This document shows, piece by piece, positions 17,347 through 28,000 of a stretch of 64,000 nt of DNA. This DNA is from Chitinophaga lutea. GTDB lineage: Bacteria > Bacteroidota > Bacteroidia > Chitinophagales > Chitinophagaceae. Within the stretch, counting starts at the first letter, position 1; every line of letters starts with the position of its first letter. A program made the position numbers and the translations under genes. Under the pieces are notes generated by a model. The model was not told the DNA's origin and searched no databases. It saw nothing but the letters and a program-made list of their open reading frames with translations. Location of the stretch: NCBI RefSeq assembly GCF_003813775.1, contig NZ_RPDH01000002.1, positions 1,798,001 to 1,862,000 on the forward strand. The letters run 5' to 3'.

Positions 17347-19863
17347 ATGGATACCAGACGGGATTTTCTCAGGAAATCTATTCTCCTTTCCGGTGCGGCG
17401 GGCATGTCGACCGTGCTGCCCGGCTCCATCCAGCGGGCTTTGGCGATCGATCCGCAGCCCGGCAGCACTTTCCTCGATGCGGAGCACGTGGTGATACTGA
17501 TGCAGGAGAACCGCTCCTTCGACCACTGCTTCGGCACCCTGCGGGGCGTAAGGGGCCTGAACGATCCCAGGGCGATCACCCTGCCCGACCGGAAATCTGT
17601 GTACCTCCAAACCAATGAGCAGGGAGAAACCTATGGTCCCTTCCGGCTCGACATCAAAGACACGAAAGTGACCTGGATGGGCGCCCTGCCGCACTCGCGC
17701 GCGAGCCAGGTAGACGCCAACAACCTCGGCAAATACGACAAATGGTTGCCGGCCAAAAAGCCCGGCAACAAACAATACGCACACATGCCGCTCACCATGG
17801 GGTATTACACGCGCGAAGACCTGCCCTTTAACTACGCCATGGCGGACGCCTTTACGGTCTGCGACCAGAATTTCTGTTCGGCCATGACGAGCACCACGCC
17901 CAACCGGTCCTTTTTCTGGACCGGCAAGATCATGAGCGAGGAAAACGGCGCGCCGAAAGCCAACATCCGGAACGACAACTTCAGCTACGGCAAATTCAAC
18001 TGGGGTACCTTTCCCGAGCTGCTCGAAGAAAACGGCGTGGCCTGGAAATTTTACCAGAACGATGTGAGCTGCGGCGGTGGTTTCGTGGGAGAAGAAAGAT
18101 CCTGGCTCGCCAACTTCGGCTGCAACCTGCTGGAATTTTTCGAGCCGTACCAGGTGAAGTTCACGGAGCGGTATGTAAAGAATCTGCAGTTGCAGATAGA
18201 TACCCTCCCCGCTGAAATCAACGCACTGGAAGAAGCCACGCCCTCCACTGAAGCAGCGGCGAAAAAAAATAAAGCGGCCATCGCCAAAAAACAGGAAGCG
18301 TTAGCCAGCGCCCGCGCCGAGCTCGACAAATGGAACGCCCTCACCCGCAGCAAACTGACGGGCAAAGATAAAAGTCTGCACGAGCGGGCCTTTGTGATCA
18401 ACTCCGCCGACCCGCAGTTCCGCAAACTGTCCAAAATGAACTACCAGGACGGTAACGCATCGCGCGAAGTAACGGTACCGGCTGGTGACATTCTCTACCA
18501 GTTCAGGAAAGACGTGAACGAAGGCAAACTGCCCACCGTATCCTGGCTGGCCAGCCCGCAGAATTTTTCCGACCATCCCAGCGCGCCCTGGTATGGCGCG
18601 TGGTACGTGTCTGAAGTGCTCGACATCCTGACCAAGAATCCTGAAGTCTGGAAAAAGACCATCTTCATCGTTACCTACGATGAAAACGACGGTTATTTCG
18701 ATCATGTGCCGCCGTTCTCCATCCCGGACGATGCGAAAACCGGCACCGGCAAATGCTCACCGGGCATTGACACGGAGATCGAACATGTACGGCTCGAAAA
18801 CGAACTGAAACAGGGCGTTCCTCCCAAGGCCGCCCGCGGCGGCGCGGTGGGGCTCGGTTTCCGGGTGCCGATGCTGATCGCTTCTCCCTGGAGCCGCGGC
18901 GGGAAAGTGTGCTCACAGGTATTCGACCATACTTCTACCCTCCAGTTCCTCGAAACATTTGTGAACCGGAAGTTCAACAAGAACATCTGTACGGAAAATA
19001 TCAGCGCCTGGCGCCGCACCATCTGCGGAGATCTCACATCCGCGTTCACGCCGTTCGACGGCACCAAACCGCCGGCGATTCCATTCATTAACCGCGACCA
19101 GATCGTGAGGGATATCTACAACGCCAAATTCCGCCAGGATCCCGGCGGGTTTAAAAAACTCTCAGACGAGGAAGCCCGGCAGCTGACGCTCAAGCCCGCC
19201 CTCTACCAGGAACCGGGCCAGCGGCCTTCCACAGCGCTGCCCTACGAGCTGTATGCCGACGGAAAATGGAACGCGGAGAAAAAGACTTTCGATATTGAAA
19301 TGGCCGCCGCCCTGCATCTCGGCGAGGAAGGCGTTGGCGCGCCGTACACGGTATACGCGCCGGTGGTTTACAAGGATGAGAACGGGCAGGAAGATGTTTG
19401 CCGCAACTGGTATTTTGCGGTGAAGCGCGGCGACAAACTCAGCTACAGCTGGCCCGCCGCTGCGTTCGACAAAGAACGGTACCACCTGCGCCTCCATGGC
19501 CCGAACGGTTTCTACCGGGAATTCAAAGGAAAAGACCCGGTGCTGCAGGTGGTGTGTGAAGATGAGCTCGATCCCAAAATCAAAAAACCGACCGGCTACC
19601 TCCAGCTCTCGCTGCTCAACACCGGCAGCGCGGATACGATCACGGTAGTGATCAGGGATAATGCCTACGGACAAAAAGACATCGTACGCAAAGTATCCAG
19701 AGGCAAAAAGGAATCCATCGTATTACCATTGAACAAAAGCAACTACTGGTACGATTTCAGTGTGTCGGTACAGGGCGACGATCACTTCGAACAACGTTAC
19801 GCCGGCAGGGCGGAGAACGGCCGTGAAGGCCTCAGCGACCCCGCCATCGGCCGTAAAGCATAA
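17347..19863 (+). CDS. Phosphocholine-type (non-hemolytic) phospholipase C
   Basis: 838 residues. The leader DTRRDFLRKSILLSGAAG is a Tat signal. The phosphoesterase domain opens with VVILMQENRSFDHCFGTLRG, the signature of bacterial PlcN/PlcH-like enzymes, and continues with TSTTPNRSFFWTG and the metal-site segment TYDENDGYFDHVPP. Two DUF756-type beta domains form the C-terminus (about 640-825). Such enzymes cleave phosphatidylcholine or sphingomyelin to diacylglycerol or ceramide and a phospho-headgroup. A coiled segment rich in Ala, Lys and Glu (about 285-325) is inserted between core motifs. A strong terminator follows. Confidence 0.93.
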   Translation: MDTRRDFLRKSILLSGAAGMSTVLPGSIQRALAIDPQPGSTFLDAEHVVILMQENRSFDHCFGTLRGVRGLNDPRAITLPDRKSVYLQTNEQGETYGPFRLDIKDTKVTWMGALPHSRASQVDANNLGKYDKWLPAKKPGNKQYAHMPLTMGYYTREDLPFNYAMADAFTVCDQNFCSAMTSTTPNRSFFWTGKIMSEENGAPKANIRNDNFSYGKFNWGTFPELLEENGVAWKFYQNDVSCGGGFVGEERSWLANFGCNLLEFFEPYQVKFTERYVKNLQLQIDTLPAEINALEEATPSTEAAAKKNKAAIAKKQEALASARAELDKWNALTRSKLTGKDKSLHERAFVINSADPQFRKLSKMNYQDGNASREVTVPAGDILYQFRKDVNEGKLPTVSWLASPQNFSDHPSAPWYGAWYVSEVLDILTKNPEVWKKTIFIVTYDENDGYFDHVPPFSIPDDAKTGTGKCSPGIDTEIEHVRLENELKQGVPPKAARGGAVGLGFRVPMLIASPWSRGGKVCSQVFDHTSTLQFLETFVNRKFNKNICTENISAWRRTICGDLTSAFTPFDGTKPPAIPFINRDQIVRDIYNAKFRQDPGGFKKLSDEEARQLTLKPALYQEPGQRPSTALPYELYADGKWNAEKKTFDIEMAAALHLGEEGVGAPYTVYAPVVYKDENGQEDVCRNWYFAVKRGDKLSYSWPAAAFDKERYHLRLHGPNGFYREFKGKDPVLQVVCEDELDPKIKKPTGYLQLSLLNTGSADTITVVIRDNAYGQKDIVRKVSRGKKESIVLPLNKSNYWYDFSVSVQGDDHFEQRYAGRAENGREGLSDPAIGRKA

Positions 19864-19868
19864 AAGCA

Positions 19869-19899
19869 ATGCCCCGGACATTCCGGGGCATTTTTATTT
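19869..19899 (+). terminator. Rho-independent terminator after phospholipase C
   Basis: ATGCCCCGG and CCGGGGCAT arms with a 5-nt loop, then TTTTTATTT. The opposite strand has a weaker T-tract, so it may also stop the converging YeiH-type gene. Confidence 0.85.
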
Positions 19900-20851
19900 A
19901 AAAGAAACGCACTACCGCCCACAACACCACGGCTGCCACCGCCACCCACAATAGCACGCCCTGCAGCAAAGGCTTCCAGCCCATGGCCCGTATTACTTTC
20001 GGGGAGAGACTGCTCCCGATCAGGAACAGCGTCAGCGTCAAACCCGCCTGCGCCACACCGGTGAAATAATGGCTGACCCGCTGTACCGCCGGCACATAAG
20101 TATTCAGCAGCATCGCCGCGATGAACAGCAGGATAAAATACGGTACACTGAACCGGAATCCCTTACTGCGGAACGAAAAGGCTGCCAGCACCACCACCGG
20201 AATGATCCAGAGCGCCCTCGCCAGCTTTACGGTAGTGGCCACTTCCAACGCCTCGCTGCCGAAGTGGCCTGCTGCGCCTACCACTGAACTGGTGTCGTGA
20301 ATGGCTACGGCGCTCCATAACCCGAACTGTAGCTGGCTTAAATGCAGCAACCGCCCCACGAAAGGAAACACAAACAAAGCCACGGAATTCAGCACAAAAA
20401 CGGTCCCCAATGCCAGCGACACCTGTTTCTCTTCCGCCCTGATCACAGGTGAAACGGCCGCGATGGCGCTGCCGCCGCAAATGGCGGTACCGGCGGAGAT
20501 CAGGAAAGAGGTGTGTTTGTCCACCTTCATCCACCTGCCCAGCAGCCAGCCGAATAACAGCGTGGCCGCAATGGACAGTACCGTCAGCAACAAACCTTCC
20601 CGGCCCGCTTTAATGGCGTTGGCGGCGTTCATGCCAAAACCCAGCCCTACGATGGAAACCTGCAGCAATACACGGGTGAGCCGGTGATTGAGGTGGAGAT
20701 AAGGATGCCCGATAAAACCGGCAATCCCCCAGCCCAGCAGCAGCGCCACCGGCGGGGATATCAGCGGCGATACACACAAAACAGCGGCCAGTATGAAAAT
20801 CAGCTCCCTCGTCGTAATACTTCTCTCCAGCAGCGCGTTGATATTTTTCAT
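19898..20851 (-). CDS. YeiH/UPF0324-family putative sulfate or anion exporter
   Basis: 317 residues, almost wholly hydrophobic with about 10 membrane segments. The family signatures are present: GTAICGGSAIAAVSPVI, VSIVGLGFGMN and AIHDTSSVVGAAG. YeiH-type proteins are annotated as putative sulfate exporters, on limited evidence. It is transcribed divergently from a LysR regulator 117 bp away, an arrangement like E. coli yeiE-yeiH, and a palindrome lies between them. The 3' end abuts the converging phospholipase C terminator. Confidence 0.92.
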   Translation of the reverse strand: MKNINALLERSITTRELIFILAAVLCVSPLISPPVALLLGWGIAGFIGHPYLHLNHRLTRVLLQVSIVGLGFGMNAANAIKAGREGLLLTVLSIAATLLFGWLLGRWMKVDKHTSFLISAGTAICGGSAIAAVSPVIRAEEKQVSLALGTVFVLNSVALFVFPFVGRLLHLSQLQFGLWSAVAIHDTSSVVGAAGHFGSEALEVATTVKLARALWIIPVVVLAAFSFRSKGFRFSVPYFILLFIAAMLLNTYVPAVQRVSHYFTGVAQAGLTLTLFLIGSSLSPKVIRAMGWKPLLQGVLLWVAVAAVVLWAVVRFF

Positions 20852-20903
20852 GGCCCAAAGGTCGCGCTACGGCAGGTAAAGGAGAAATTGCCTTTGGTAA
20901 TGC

Positions 20904-20924
20904 ATCATAACTTCAGGTTATGAT
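20904..20924. promoter_or_regulatory. Palindromic operator between the YeiH-type and LysR genes
   Basis: ATCATAAC-TTCAG-GTTATGAT: perfect 8-bp arms, 5-bp spacer, containing the LysR-type T-N11-A geometry. A further GTTATG half site lies at 20949-20954. It is the likely LysR binding site. Confidence 0.7.
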
Positions 20925-20956
20925 ACCTTCAACTAAAAATCATCACTGGTTATGGG

Positions 20957-20964
20957 TATATTTG
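20957..20964 (+). promoter_or_regulatory. TAnnTTTG box directly before the lysR start
   Basis: TATATTTG fits the Bacteroidota -7 consensus exactly, but it ends 4 bp before the ATG at 20969 and no TTG lies 19 bp upstream. If used, the mRNA would be leaderless. Confidence 0.35.
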
Positions 20965-20968
20965 CCGT

Positions 20969-21856
20969 ATGTTCGACTTCAGGCTGAAAGTTTTTTACAC
21001 GGTGGCCAACCGTCTCAGTTTCACACGCGCGGCGGAGGAGCTGTTCATTTCGCAACCGGCCGTCACCAAACATATACACGAACTGGAACAGCAGTTGGGC
21101 GTGGCGTTGTTCGAGCGCAGCGGCAACAAAATCCAGCTGACGGCGGCGGGCAATGTGATGCTCCACCACGCGGGCAACATCTTCGCCTGTTACCGCAACC
21201 TCGAGTTCGACATCAACCAGCTGAAACATGCGCAGGGCGGCGTACTGCATCTCGGCGCCAGCACCACCATCGCCCAGTATTTCATCCCTCCCCTGCTGGC
21301 CGCATTCAACCAGCAATACCCTCACATCCGCACGTCGCTCCTATACGGCAACACGGAACAGATCCAGCAGGCCCTGTTGCAAAAGACCATCCAGCTGGGC
21401 ATCACGGAAGGGCATTCCAAAGACCCCGCACTGAAGTACGTGGAATTCGCCAAAGACGAGATCGCACTGATCTGCAACGCGGATTACAAATCGTACAAAC
21501 AGGGCATTACGGCGGAAGGCCTCAAAAAAATACCGCTGCTGGTGCGGGAGCACGGCTCCGGTACGCTCGAAGTGATCGTGGATGAACTGAAGCGGCTGAA
21601 ACTGAAACTTTCCGACCTCAACATTCTCATGTACATGGGCAGCACGGAAAGCATCAAATCATACCTGCGCCACGCGCCCTGCGCGGCGTTCATTTCACTG
21701 CAGGCGGTGCAGCACGAACTGGCCGCGGGCGATTTCAGGGTGATACCGGTGAAGGATTTCCGCGTACCCCGGAAATATCATTTTGTGTATCCGCAGGGCC
21801 AGCAGGACAAACTCGCGCAACTCTTCATGAAATTCACCCGGCAGCATACCGCATAA
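20969..21856 (+). CDS. LysR family transcriptional regulator (YeiE/CysB-like)
   Basis: 295 residues. The N-terminal winged helix (KVFYTVANRLSFTRAAEELF, ISQPAVTKHIHELEQQLG) is followed by a periplasmic-binding-like effector domain from about residue 90. This is the standard LysR length. It faces the YeiH-type exporter across a 117-bp region with a perfect 8-5-8 palindrome, so it probably controls that exporter and itself. The effector could be sulfite or sulfate by analogy to YeiE; that is inference. Confidence 0.92.
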   Translation: MFDFRLKVFYTVANRLSFTRAAEELFISQPAVTKHIHELEQQLGVALFERSGNKIQLTAAGNVMLHHAGNIFACYRNLEFDINQLKHAQGGVLHLGASTTIAQYFIPPLLAAFNQQYPHIRTSLLYGNTEQIQQALLQKTIQLGITEGHSKDPALKYVEFAKDEIALICNADYKSYKQGITAEGLKKIPLLVREHGSGTLEVIVDELKRLKLKLSDLNILMYMGSTESIKSYLRHAPCAAFISLQAVQHELAAGDFRVIPVKDFRVPRKYHFVYPQGQQDKLAQLFMKFTRQHTA

Positions 21857-21882
21857 AAAAGGCGTACCGGTATGGTACGCCT
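21854..21882 (-). terminator. Terminator of the PqaA-type gene, possibly bidirectional
   Basis: AGGCGTACC and GGTACGCCT arms with a 5-nt loop; TTTTTT follows on the minus strand. It touches the 3' end of the converging lysR gene. Confidence 0.8.
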
Positions 21883-21909
21883 CTGTTGTGCAGGTTGATG
21901 GCCGGTTGG

Positions 21910-23265
21910 CTAGAGTATCTTCTTCGTATCCGTCAGGTACACGCGCGTGCTCACGGTATAACTTCCGCCGTTGGTATCACGGTATTTAAAATCGACATAA
22001 AACGCACCGTAGCCGCTGGCCGGGAATGGCTGCGTCACGGACACTTTCGAGGTCTGCGCAATGCCCAGGCTCTTCGACGACCATTTGTCGTTCCGGAAAT
22101 CGAGATCGGTGGAAGTGGCCGTCCACACGATCACATCTTCCAGGCGGTCGGCGGACGCGGTAGCGGTGAGGTTCACGCCTTTTTTGCTTTCTTTCGCCGT
22201 GTATTTGCATTCCGGGTAATTACCACCGTTGAGCGTCATCCCGAAAAACGAACTGAGCCCGTTGAACACCTGCTGCCCGTTGCCCATGCTATGTCCTTCG
22301 TTGGGCACATAATTCAGGAGGTATTTGCCCGGAATGTCGTTGATGTAGTTCTTCACGTTGTCGATCACCCAGTATTCATCATTCGTGCCCATGAAGAGCA
22401 TTTTCGGCATGTTGAGATTTTTACGGTATGAATACGGGTCCACCATCACGTTGATCGCTTCGCCGCTGGGCGTATGCGCCTGCTGGGGGATGCCGAGCTT
22501 CACGTAATCCTCGATCTGGATGCTGTATTCTTTCCAGGTTTTGATCTGGTAATCGAGGCTCACGGGCATGTTCAGGATGTCGATCACCATCGGCGCGATG
22601 CCGGCCACGCGGTTGTCGTTGGCGCCGGTGAGCCAGGTGGTCCAGCCGCGTTTGGAAGCGCCCGCCACCACGAACTTCTCTACCTTGGGCGTGCCCTGCT
22701 GCGCGGTGAATTGCTGCACGGCATCCATCGCCCGCACGGCGCTTTTCACCATCGGGAACAGCAGCGGCCAGGTGTAGTCGTTATCCTTTTTGAAATTATG
22801 CAGCGTAAAGGAAATCAGGGCGTCTTCCGTAAGATTGTCGAACAACGGCTGGTTGGGCGTTTGGCGCAATACCGCCGTCACCGCCTTTCTTTCTCCGGCC
22901 ATCTTGCCGATACCCTGGAACAGGTTGTCTTTTTCGCCGTTCCATTTCGGCTCGCCGTCTTTCAGCGACCCGCCGGTGATGAACAGCAACGCACCGTTGT
23001 GTTTGATCTCGGCAGGAATAAACACCATGAGCTGGTGTTTCCAGGTAAATTCCCGCCATTGCTGCGACACGAGCGCCAAACTGTATGCTTTGACGTCCTG
23101 GACCATGAACGAGTCCTTCACCACCCAGCTGAAGGTCTTGTCGCCGTTCTGCAGGTAGCTCTGCAGCGCCGTTTCGGGCGTCACCTTTTGCTGCGCACCG
23201 GCCAGCAGCGTAGTCATCACGGGAATAAAAAGCAGTGCGATCTTTCTGACGAATAGTGTTTTCAT
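21910..23265 (-). CDS. PhoPQ-activated pathogenicity-related (PqaA-type) secreted protein
   Basis: 451 residues with a signal peptide (FVRKIALLFIPVMTTLLAGAQ). The body matches the PqaA-like alpha/beta-hydrolase family: TWKHQLMVFIPAEI, ALLFITGG, the nucleophile region VVAGASKRGWTTWL and WKEYSIQIEDYV. The natural substrate of this family is unknown. It is the last gene of a run ECF sigma, FecR, SusC, SusD, PqaA-type, with 27 bp separating it from susD, so it is probably exported cargo of that locus acting on what SusCD import. A strong terminator follows it. Confidence 0.9.
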   Translation of the reverse strand: MKTLFVRKIALLFIPVMTTLLAGAQQKVTPETALQSYLQNGDKTFSWVVKDSFMVQDVKAYSLALVSQQWREFTWKHQLMVFIPAEIKHNGALLFITGGSLKDGEPKWNGEKDNLFQGIGKMAGERKAVTAVLRQTPNQPLFDNLTEDALISFTLHNFKKDNDYTWPLLFPMVKSAVRAMDAVQQFTAQQGTPKVEKFVVAGASKRGWTTWLTGANDNRVAGIAPMVIDILNMPVSLDYQIKTWKEYSIQIEDYVKLGIPQQAHTPSGEAINVMVDPYSYRKNLNMPKMLFMGTNDEYWVIDNVKNYINDIPGKYLLNYVPNEGHSMGNGQQVFNGLSSFFGMTLNGGNYPECKYTAKESKKGVNLTATASADRLEDVIVWTATSTDLDFRNDKWSSKSLGIAQTSKVSVTQPFPASGYGAFYVDFKYRDTNGGSYTVSTRVYLTDTKKIL

Positions 23266-23292
23266 TGTTGAACGGTTATTTTGTACATTTTT

Positions 23293-24999
23293 TTACCATG
23301 GTTTGCCGGTTCCCTGCAGCACCCAGGGTTTGGACCAGGGGCTGTTTTGCGGGCCGTTGGCGCCGTACGGGGAAAACGGGGTGGTTTCCAGTTTGGCGGA
23401 AGCCGCGTCCACGTTTACCTTATTCAAATTTCTTTCATCGAGCATGTAATAAAAACGCACCGGAACGGCAGGCGCTTTGGCATTCGGCCCGCCTTTCATC
23501 ACGGGGAAACCGGTCCTTTTATAATCGAACCAGGCCTCGGTGGCGGCGCTCCAGGCCGCGATCCATTTCTGTTCGATGATCTGCTGCCGGGTGTTTTTAA
23601 ATGCCACGGCGGGGCTCGCCACATAGGCCGCGTACTTGTCGGCCACGCCCCAGGCGCTGAACGACGCCTGGATGCCGGCTTTATAATGCCCTTCGGCGTC
23701 GCCGGCCGCCCAGCCCTTCACCGCGGATGCTTCCGCCAGGATAAAATGCACTTCGGCGGCTGTGATGAGGCGCGCTTTCAGCAAAGGCCCTTTGGCTTCC
23801 TTGTAAATATCGCTCAGCCACGACACATGCGGATTGGTTGACGCCTGCGCCGCGTCGTTGCTCAGGTTGTACACCGCCGGGCCGGCCAGCGCGGGCGGAA
23901 GGCCCACATAATTCACGTCCTGGTTGATGTCATTCAAAGTTAACCCTTTTGACGTGAGCACATCGGGGGAAATGTACCGCACCTTGCGCTTTTCGCCCGC
24001 CACCGTAGTGTCGGACGTTTTGTACACGTTCCCCGTACCGGAGGGTTTATTGGGATCCACCACCAGAAACACGTCCACCTTTTTGGCCCATACGCCGAGG
24101 CGCGGATCATTGAGCGCCTGCATCGCCTGCACGAGGGTATTGCACATTTTGATGCGGCGGTAACGGCTGCCGTTGTCGCGGTCGTAGTTGCTGTTCGTAG
24201 GCCAGGAATCCGCGTCGCTGGTACCGACGAAGGCCATCGTGGCATCTTCGGAAGCATTGGGATTGGAGATGATGGGGTATTTGTCCGGGCTGGCCACGAT
24301 CTTTTCGATGCCCGCCTTCGCCACCGCCGGCAGTTTTTCGGAGAGGCGCATGTAATACCGCAATGCCAGCGAGTTCGCCATCTTCCGCCATTTTACCGGG
24401 TCGCCCTGGTAATAAACATCCACGGCGTCGATGGGGCTGGTGTATTGATTTTTCGGTTTCGACAGCAGCGTATTGGCTTTGTCCAGATCGGCCAGGATGC
24501 CGGTGTAGATCAGCTCCTGCGGGTCCAGCGGCGGGGTGGCGTTTTCGGCGCCTTCCTTATCGCCCTTCAGCGCATGGGTGTAAGGCGCATCGCCCCAGAG
24601 GTCGGTGATCAGGCCGAAGAGCATCGACTTCATCACCAGCGACACACCCTGATGCAGCTCAAAGCCGGATTGCACCGACTTTTCGTACACCAGCTGGTTG
24701 TTCCGCAGAATATCGTAATAGCCGCTCCAGCTGTTGGAGCCGCCCCAGTCGTATTCATTATGAGAGCCCACCCAGCCGTCTTTCTGCGTGTGCTGCATCA
24801 CGCCGGCCACATCGTTGAAACCGAGGTCCACATAAGCGCGGCCCGTTTCTGTGAGCACGGTGGACAATACGAACGACGGGTTGGTGTTGGCGGGATTGGC
24901 CCCGTTGGGATTGTCGTTCAGCGATACCAGGTTCTTTTTGCAGGATACCGCCAAAGCTGCCGCCAATATGATGACCGAAAATGTTTTGATGCTTTGCAT
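23293..24999 (-). CDS. SusD/RagB-family nutrient-binding lipoprotein
   Basis: 568 residues. The leader ends in a lipobox (IILAAALAVSCKKN), so it is anchored in the outer membrane, facing outward. It belongs to the SusD-like group with AYVDLGFNDVAGVMQHTQKDGW near the N-terminus and a tetratricopeptide-like helical core. The C-terminal FARRING pattern IIEQKWIAAWSAATEAWFDYKRTGFP is typical of SusD proteins. It would cap the SusC barrel encoded 11 bp upstream. The ligand cannot be named. Confidence 0.93.
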   Translation of the reverse strand: MQSIKTFSVIILAAALAVSCKKNLVSLNDNPNGANPANTNPSFVLSTVLTETGRAYVDLGFNDVAGVMQHTQKDGWVGSHNEYDWGGSNSWSGYYDILRNNQLVYEKSVQSGFELHQGVSLVMKSMLFGLITDLWGDAPYTHALKGDKEGAENATPPLDPQELIYTGILADLDKANTLLSKPKNQYTSPIDAVDVYYQGDPVKWRKMANSLALRYYMRLSEKLPAVAKAGIEKIVASPDKYPIISNPNASEDATMAFVGTSDADSWPTNSNYDRDNGSRYRRIKMCNTLVQAMQALNDPRLGVWAKKVDVFLVVDPNKPSGTGNVYKTSDTTVAGEKRKVRYISPDVLTSKGLTLNDINQDVNYVGLPPALAGPAVYNLSNDAAQASTNPHVSWLSDIYKEAKGPLLKARLITAAEVHFILAEASAVKGWAAGDAEGHYKAGIQASFSAWGVADKYAAYVASPAVAFKNTRQQIIEQKWIAAWSAATEAWFDYKRTGFPVMKGGPNAKAPAVPVRFYYMLDERNLNKVNVDAASAKLETTPFSPYGANGPQNSPWSKPWVLQGTGKPW

Positions 25000-25010
25000 T
25001 GTTCCTTCTT

Positions 25011-28000
25011 TTAAAAAGTCAGGTTCAGTTTCATGCCCAGCGGAATGCTCCAGGGCGTTACGTTATATCTTTCAATGCCCTGTTTGAACTGGATGCCGGA
25101 GCCCTGCACCGCGGCGGCCGGCTGGTAGGCATTCTCGGGGTCGATGCCGATTTTGGCGGCCGTCCAGAGAATGATGTTGCGGCTGTACACGGCGAAGCTG
25201 GCATTGCGCGCCCGCACGATTTTCGCGATACTGGCGGGCAGTTCGTACGCCAGCGATACTTCCCGCAGCTTCAGGTAAGAAGCGGGGAATAAAAAGGCCC
25301 GGGTAAACGACCACGTGGTGCTGCCGGCATACGGCAATGTGAGTGTGCCGGGGCCGCCCAGGTTTTCGATGTACCCGGTGGGGTTACCTTGTGCGTCGTA
25401 GCCGCTGGCCCGTACGCCGGGGATGAATACGCCGCCGTAGGGCAGCGTGTAGGAACCGTAGGTAAAGGGATAACCGTTGTACTCCGGCGTAGGGCCGCCC
25501 ACCAGCGGGAAATAATTGCCGTTCACCAGGATCATGTTGTTGGCGTTGCGTTGCAGGTAGTCCGCCAGCTCCTGCCCGCGCAGGTTACCGGGGTTGATGA
25601 GTTTGTCGAGGAACCGCTGCGAGTTGCCGTGCTCTTCGCCGTAACGGTAGGTCTGCGATACAAAATCGCCGCCGTTGCGCCAGTCGAACGTCATGCTCAG
25701 GGTAAAGTTTTTGTAACTCAGCGTGGTTTGCGCGCCGAGGATGAAATCGGGGTTGAAGTTGCCGATCTTGTTTCGGGTATTCTGTGCGTCGATGGCCTGC
25801 CACTTGCCGTTATTGTCGAGCAGCGGGTAACCGTAATACTTTGATTTTTCATCTTTCACCGTCACGAGCGCGGCGTCGTAAATATCGCCGATGTCTTCGC
25901 CCACGTACGTCCAGGCCCCGCCCCTGGCTTCTTCCCAGAGGGTGTAATACGGCATGTCGTTGGTGAGGCTGACGATTTTGGTGCGGTTGCGCGTGAGGTT
26001 CGCATTCACTTCCCAGCGCCAGTTTTTCGTTTGCACCGGCGTACCGCCGAGCGATAATTCAATACCCCGGCTGCGGAGCAAACCGGCGTTGATGTTTTTA
26101 GACGAATAACCGGACGATGGCGGCGTTTTGGTGCTGAAGATCTGGTTTTCGTTTTCCACCACGTAATAGGTGCCGCTGAAGCGGAGGCGGTCGTTCAGCA
26201 AGGTCACATCAATCCCGCCTTCGTATGAGGTAGCCGTTTCCGGTTTCAGGTAAGGGTTCAGCAGGGTGCCCGATGTGGAAAGGCGGGGAATGCCGCCCCA
26301 GGCGCCGGCGTTGGACAATACCGCCGTCAGCTGGTAAGGGCTCGCGTCGTTCCCCACTTTGGCCACGCCGCCCCGAACCTTGATCATGTTGATACGCTGG
26401 CTGGTAATGCCCGCCATTTCATTGACGAGCAGACTGAGCGATGCGGACGGGTAAAAATACGGCTCCGCATCCGGCAGGGTGCTCGACCAGTCTGTACGCC
26501 CAGTCACATCCAGGTACACCATGCCTTTGTAACCCAGGTTCAGCATGCCGTACACGCTATGCACGCCTTTTTCGAAAGTGTTGCTGTTGAAATTGAGGTT
26601 TTCGGGAAGGATGTTCTGCAACGTATATACACCCGGCACCACCAGGCCGGTACCGGGTTTGCTGGCGTTGGTCACGTTTTTGCCCGTCTGGTAACGGAGG
26701 TTGCCTCCTCCCGAAACGGAGAAATCAAAATCACTGAAGCGGTCTTTATAGGTCAGCAACGCATCGGCGTTGCGTTCGTAGTTGCTGATGTTGATGATAC
26801 CGTATGCGCCGTTCCGTGAATCGAGGTAACTGTTGGCGATCTTCGTTTCCCTTTCCTCCTTGTAGTTGTCGAGAGCGTAACGCACCATCAGGCTCAGCTT
26901 GGACGTGATGGCCCAGTCGGCGCGGATGTTCCCGAACACCCGGTCGCGCACAAACCCGTTGTTCACTTCATGGGCAAGGAAGTACGGGTTGTTGAACACG
27001 CCGTTGTACTGGGTACGCTGCTGTATGCCTTCCTGCCCCGGCATCCAGTAATTGCGCAGGTCGCGGATGTCGATATGCGGCGATACGCTGTACACCCACT
27101 GCAAAGGGTTGGTGCCGCGGTCGCCCGCCGCCCGGTTGTTGGAGTTACTGCGGCTGAAATCCACGTTGGCGGCGAGCGTCACGCGCTGCGTCACCTTCAG
27201 GCTGGAGTTAAGGTTGAGGGCGTTCCTGTACAGGTCCGTATTCGGCAGGATGCCTTTGTTGGTCATGTTGGCGTACGACATGCGGTAAGCCAGCATATTG
27301 TTATTATTGGCCAGTGAAATAGCTGTAGTAGAAGTGATACCGGTATTGACGAAGTTTTTAGCGTTGTTTTTATGAGAAACGAGCGGCATGGGAATGGGTT
27401 TGCCGTTGGCGTCTTTCGGGCTGTTCCATTGCACTTCTTCATATCCCATGTCGAGTTGCGCGCCATAGGTGGCGTCTATATTTTCCTGTATGATGGAACC
27501 GAAAGGATTGGTAAGCAGGTTGCCGCTGCGCGAAACGGGAATGGCGGAAAATTGTCCCGGCCCGAATTTCGTTTGCCAGTTGAGGAATTTGTAGGGAATA
27601 TCGAACACCACGTTCTGCGAGGCGTTGACGGTAAGCCGGTCTACCTTCCTGCCGGTTTTGGTGGTGATGAGCACCACCCCGTTGCCCGCGCGCGAACCGT
27701 ATAGGGCCGCCGCGCTGGGGCCCTTCAGCACCGTTACGCTTTCGATATTATCCATATTGATATCGGAAATGGCGTTGCCGTAATCCACCTTGTTGTTGCT
27801 GCCGATTTCGCTGATGTTGTTGAGCGTATTGGCCAGCGGCACCCCGTCGATCACGAAGAGCGGCTGGTTGTCGCTGCTCAGCGAGGTGGCCCCGCGGATG
27901 ATCATGCTCACAGATGAACCCGGCGCACCGGTGGAGTTAATGGTGACGCCGGCGAGTTTGCCGGACATCGCATTGAGGAAGTTTTCCTGCGCCACGCGGT

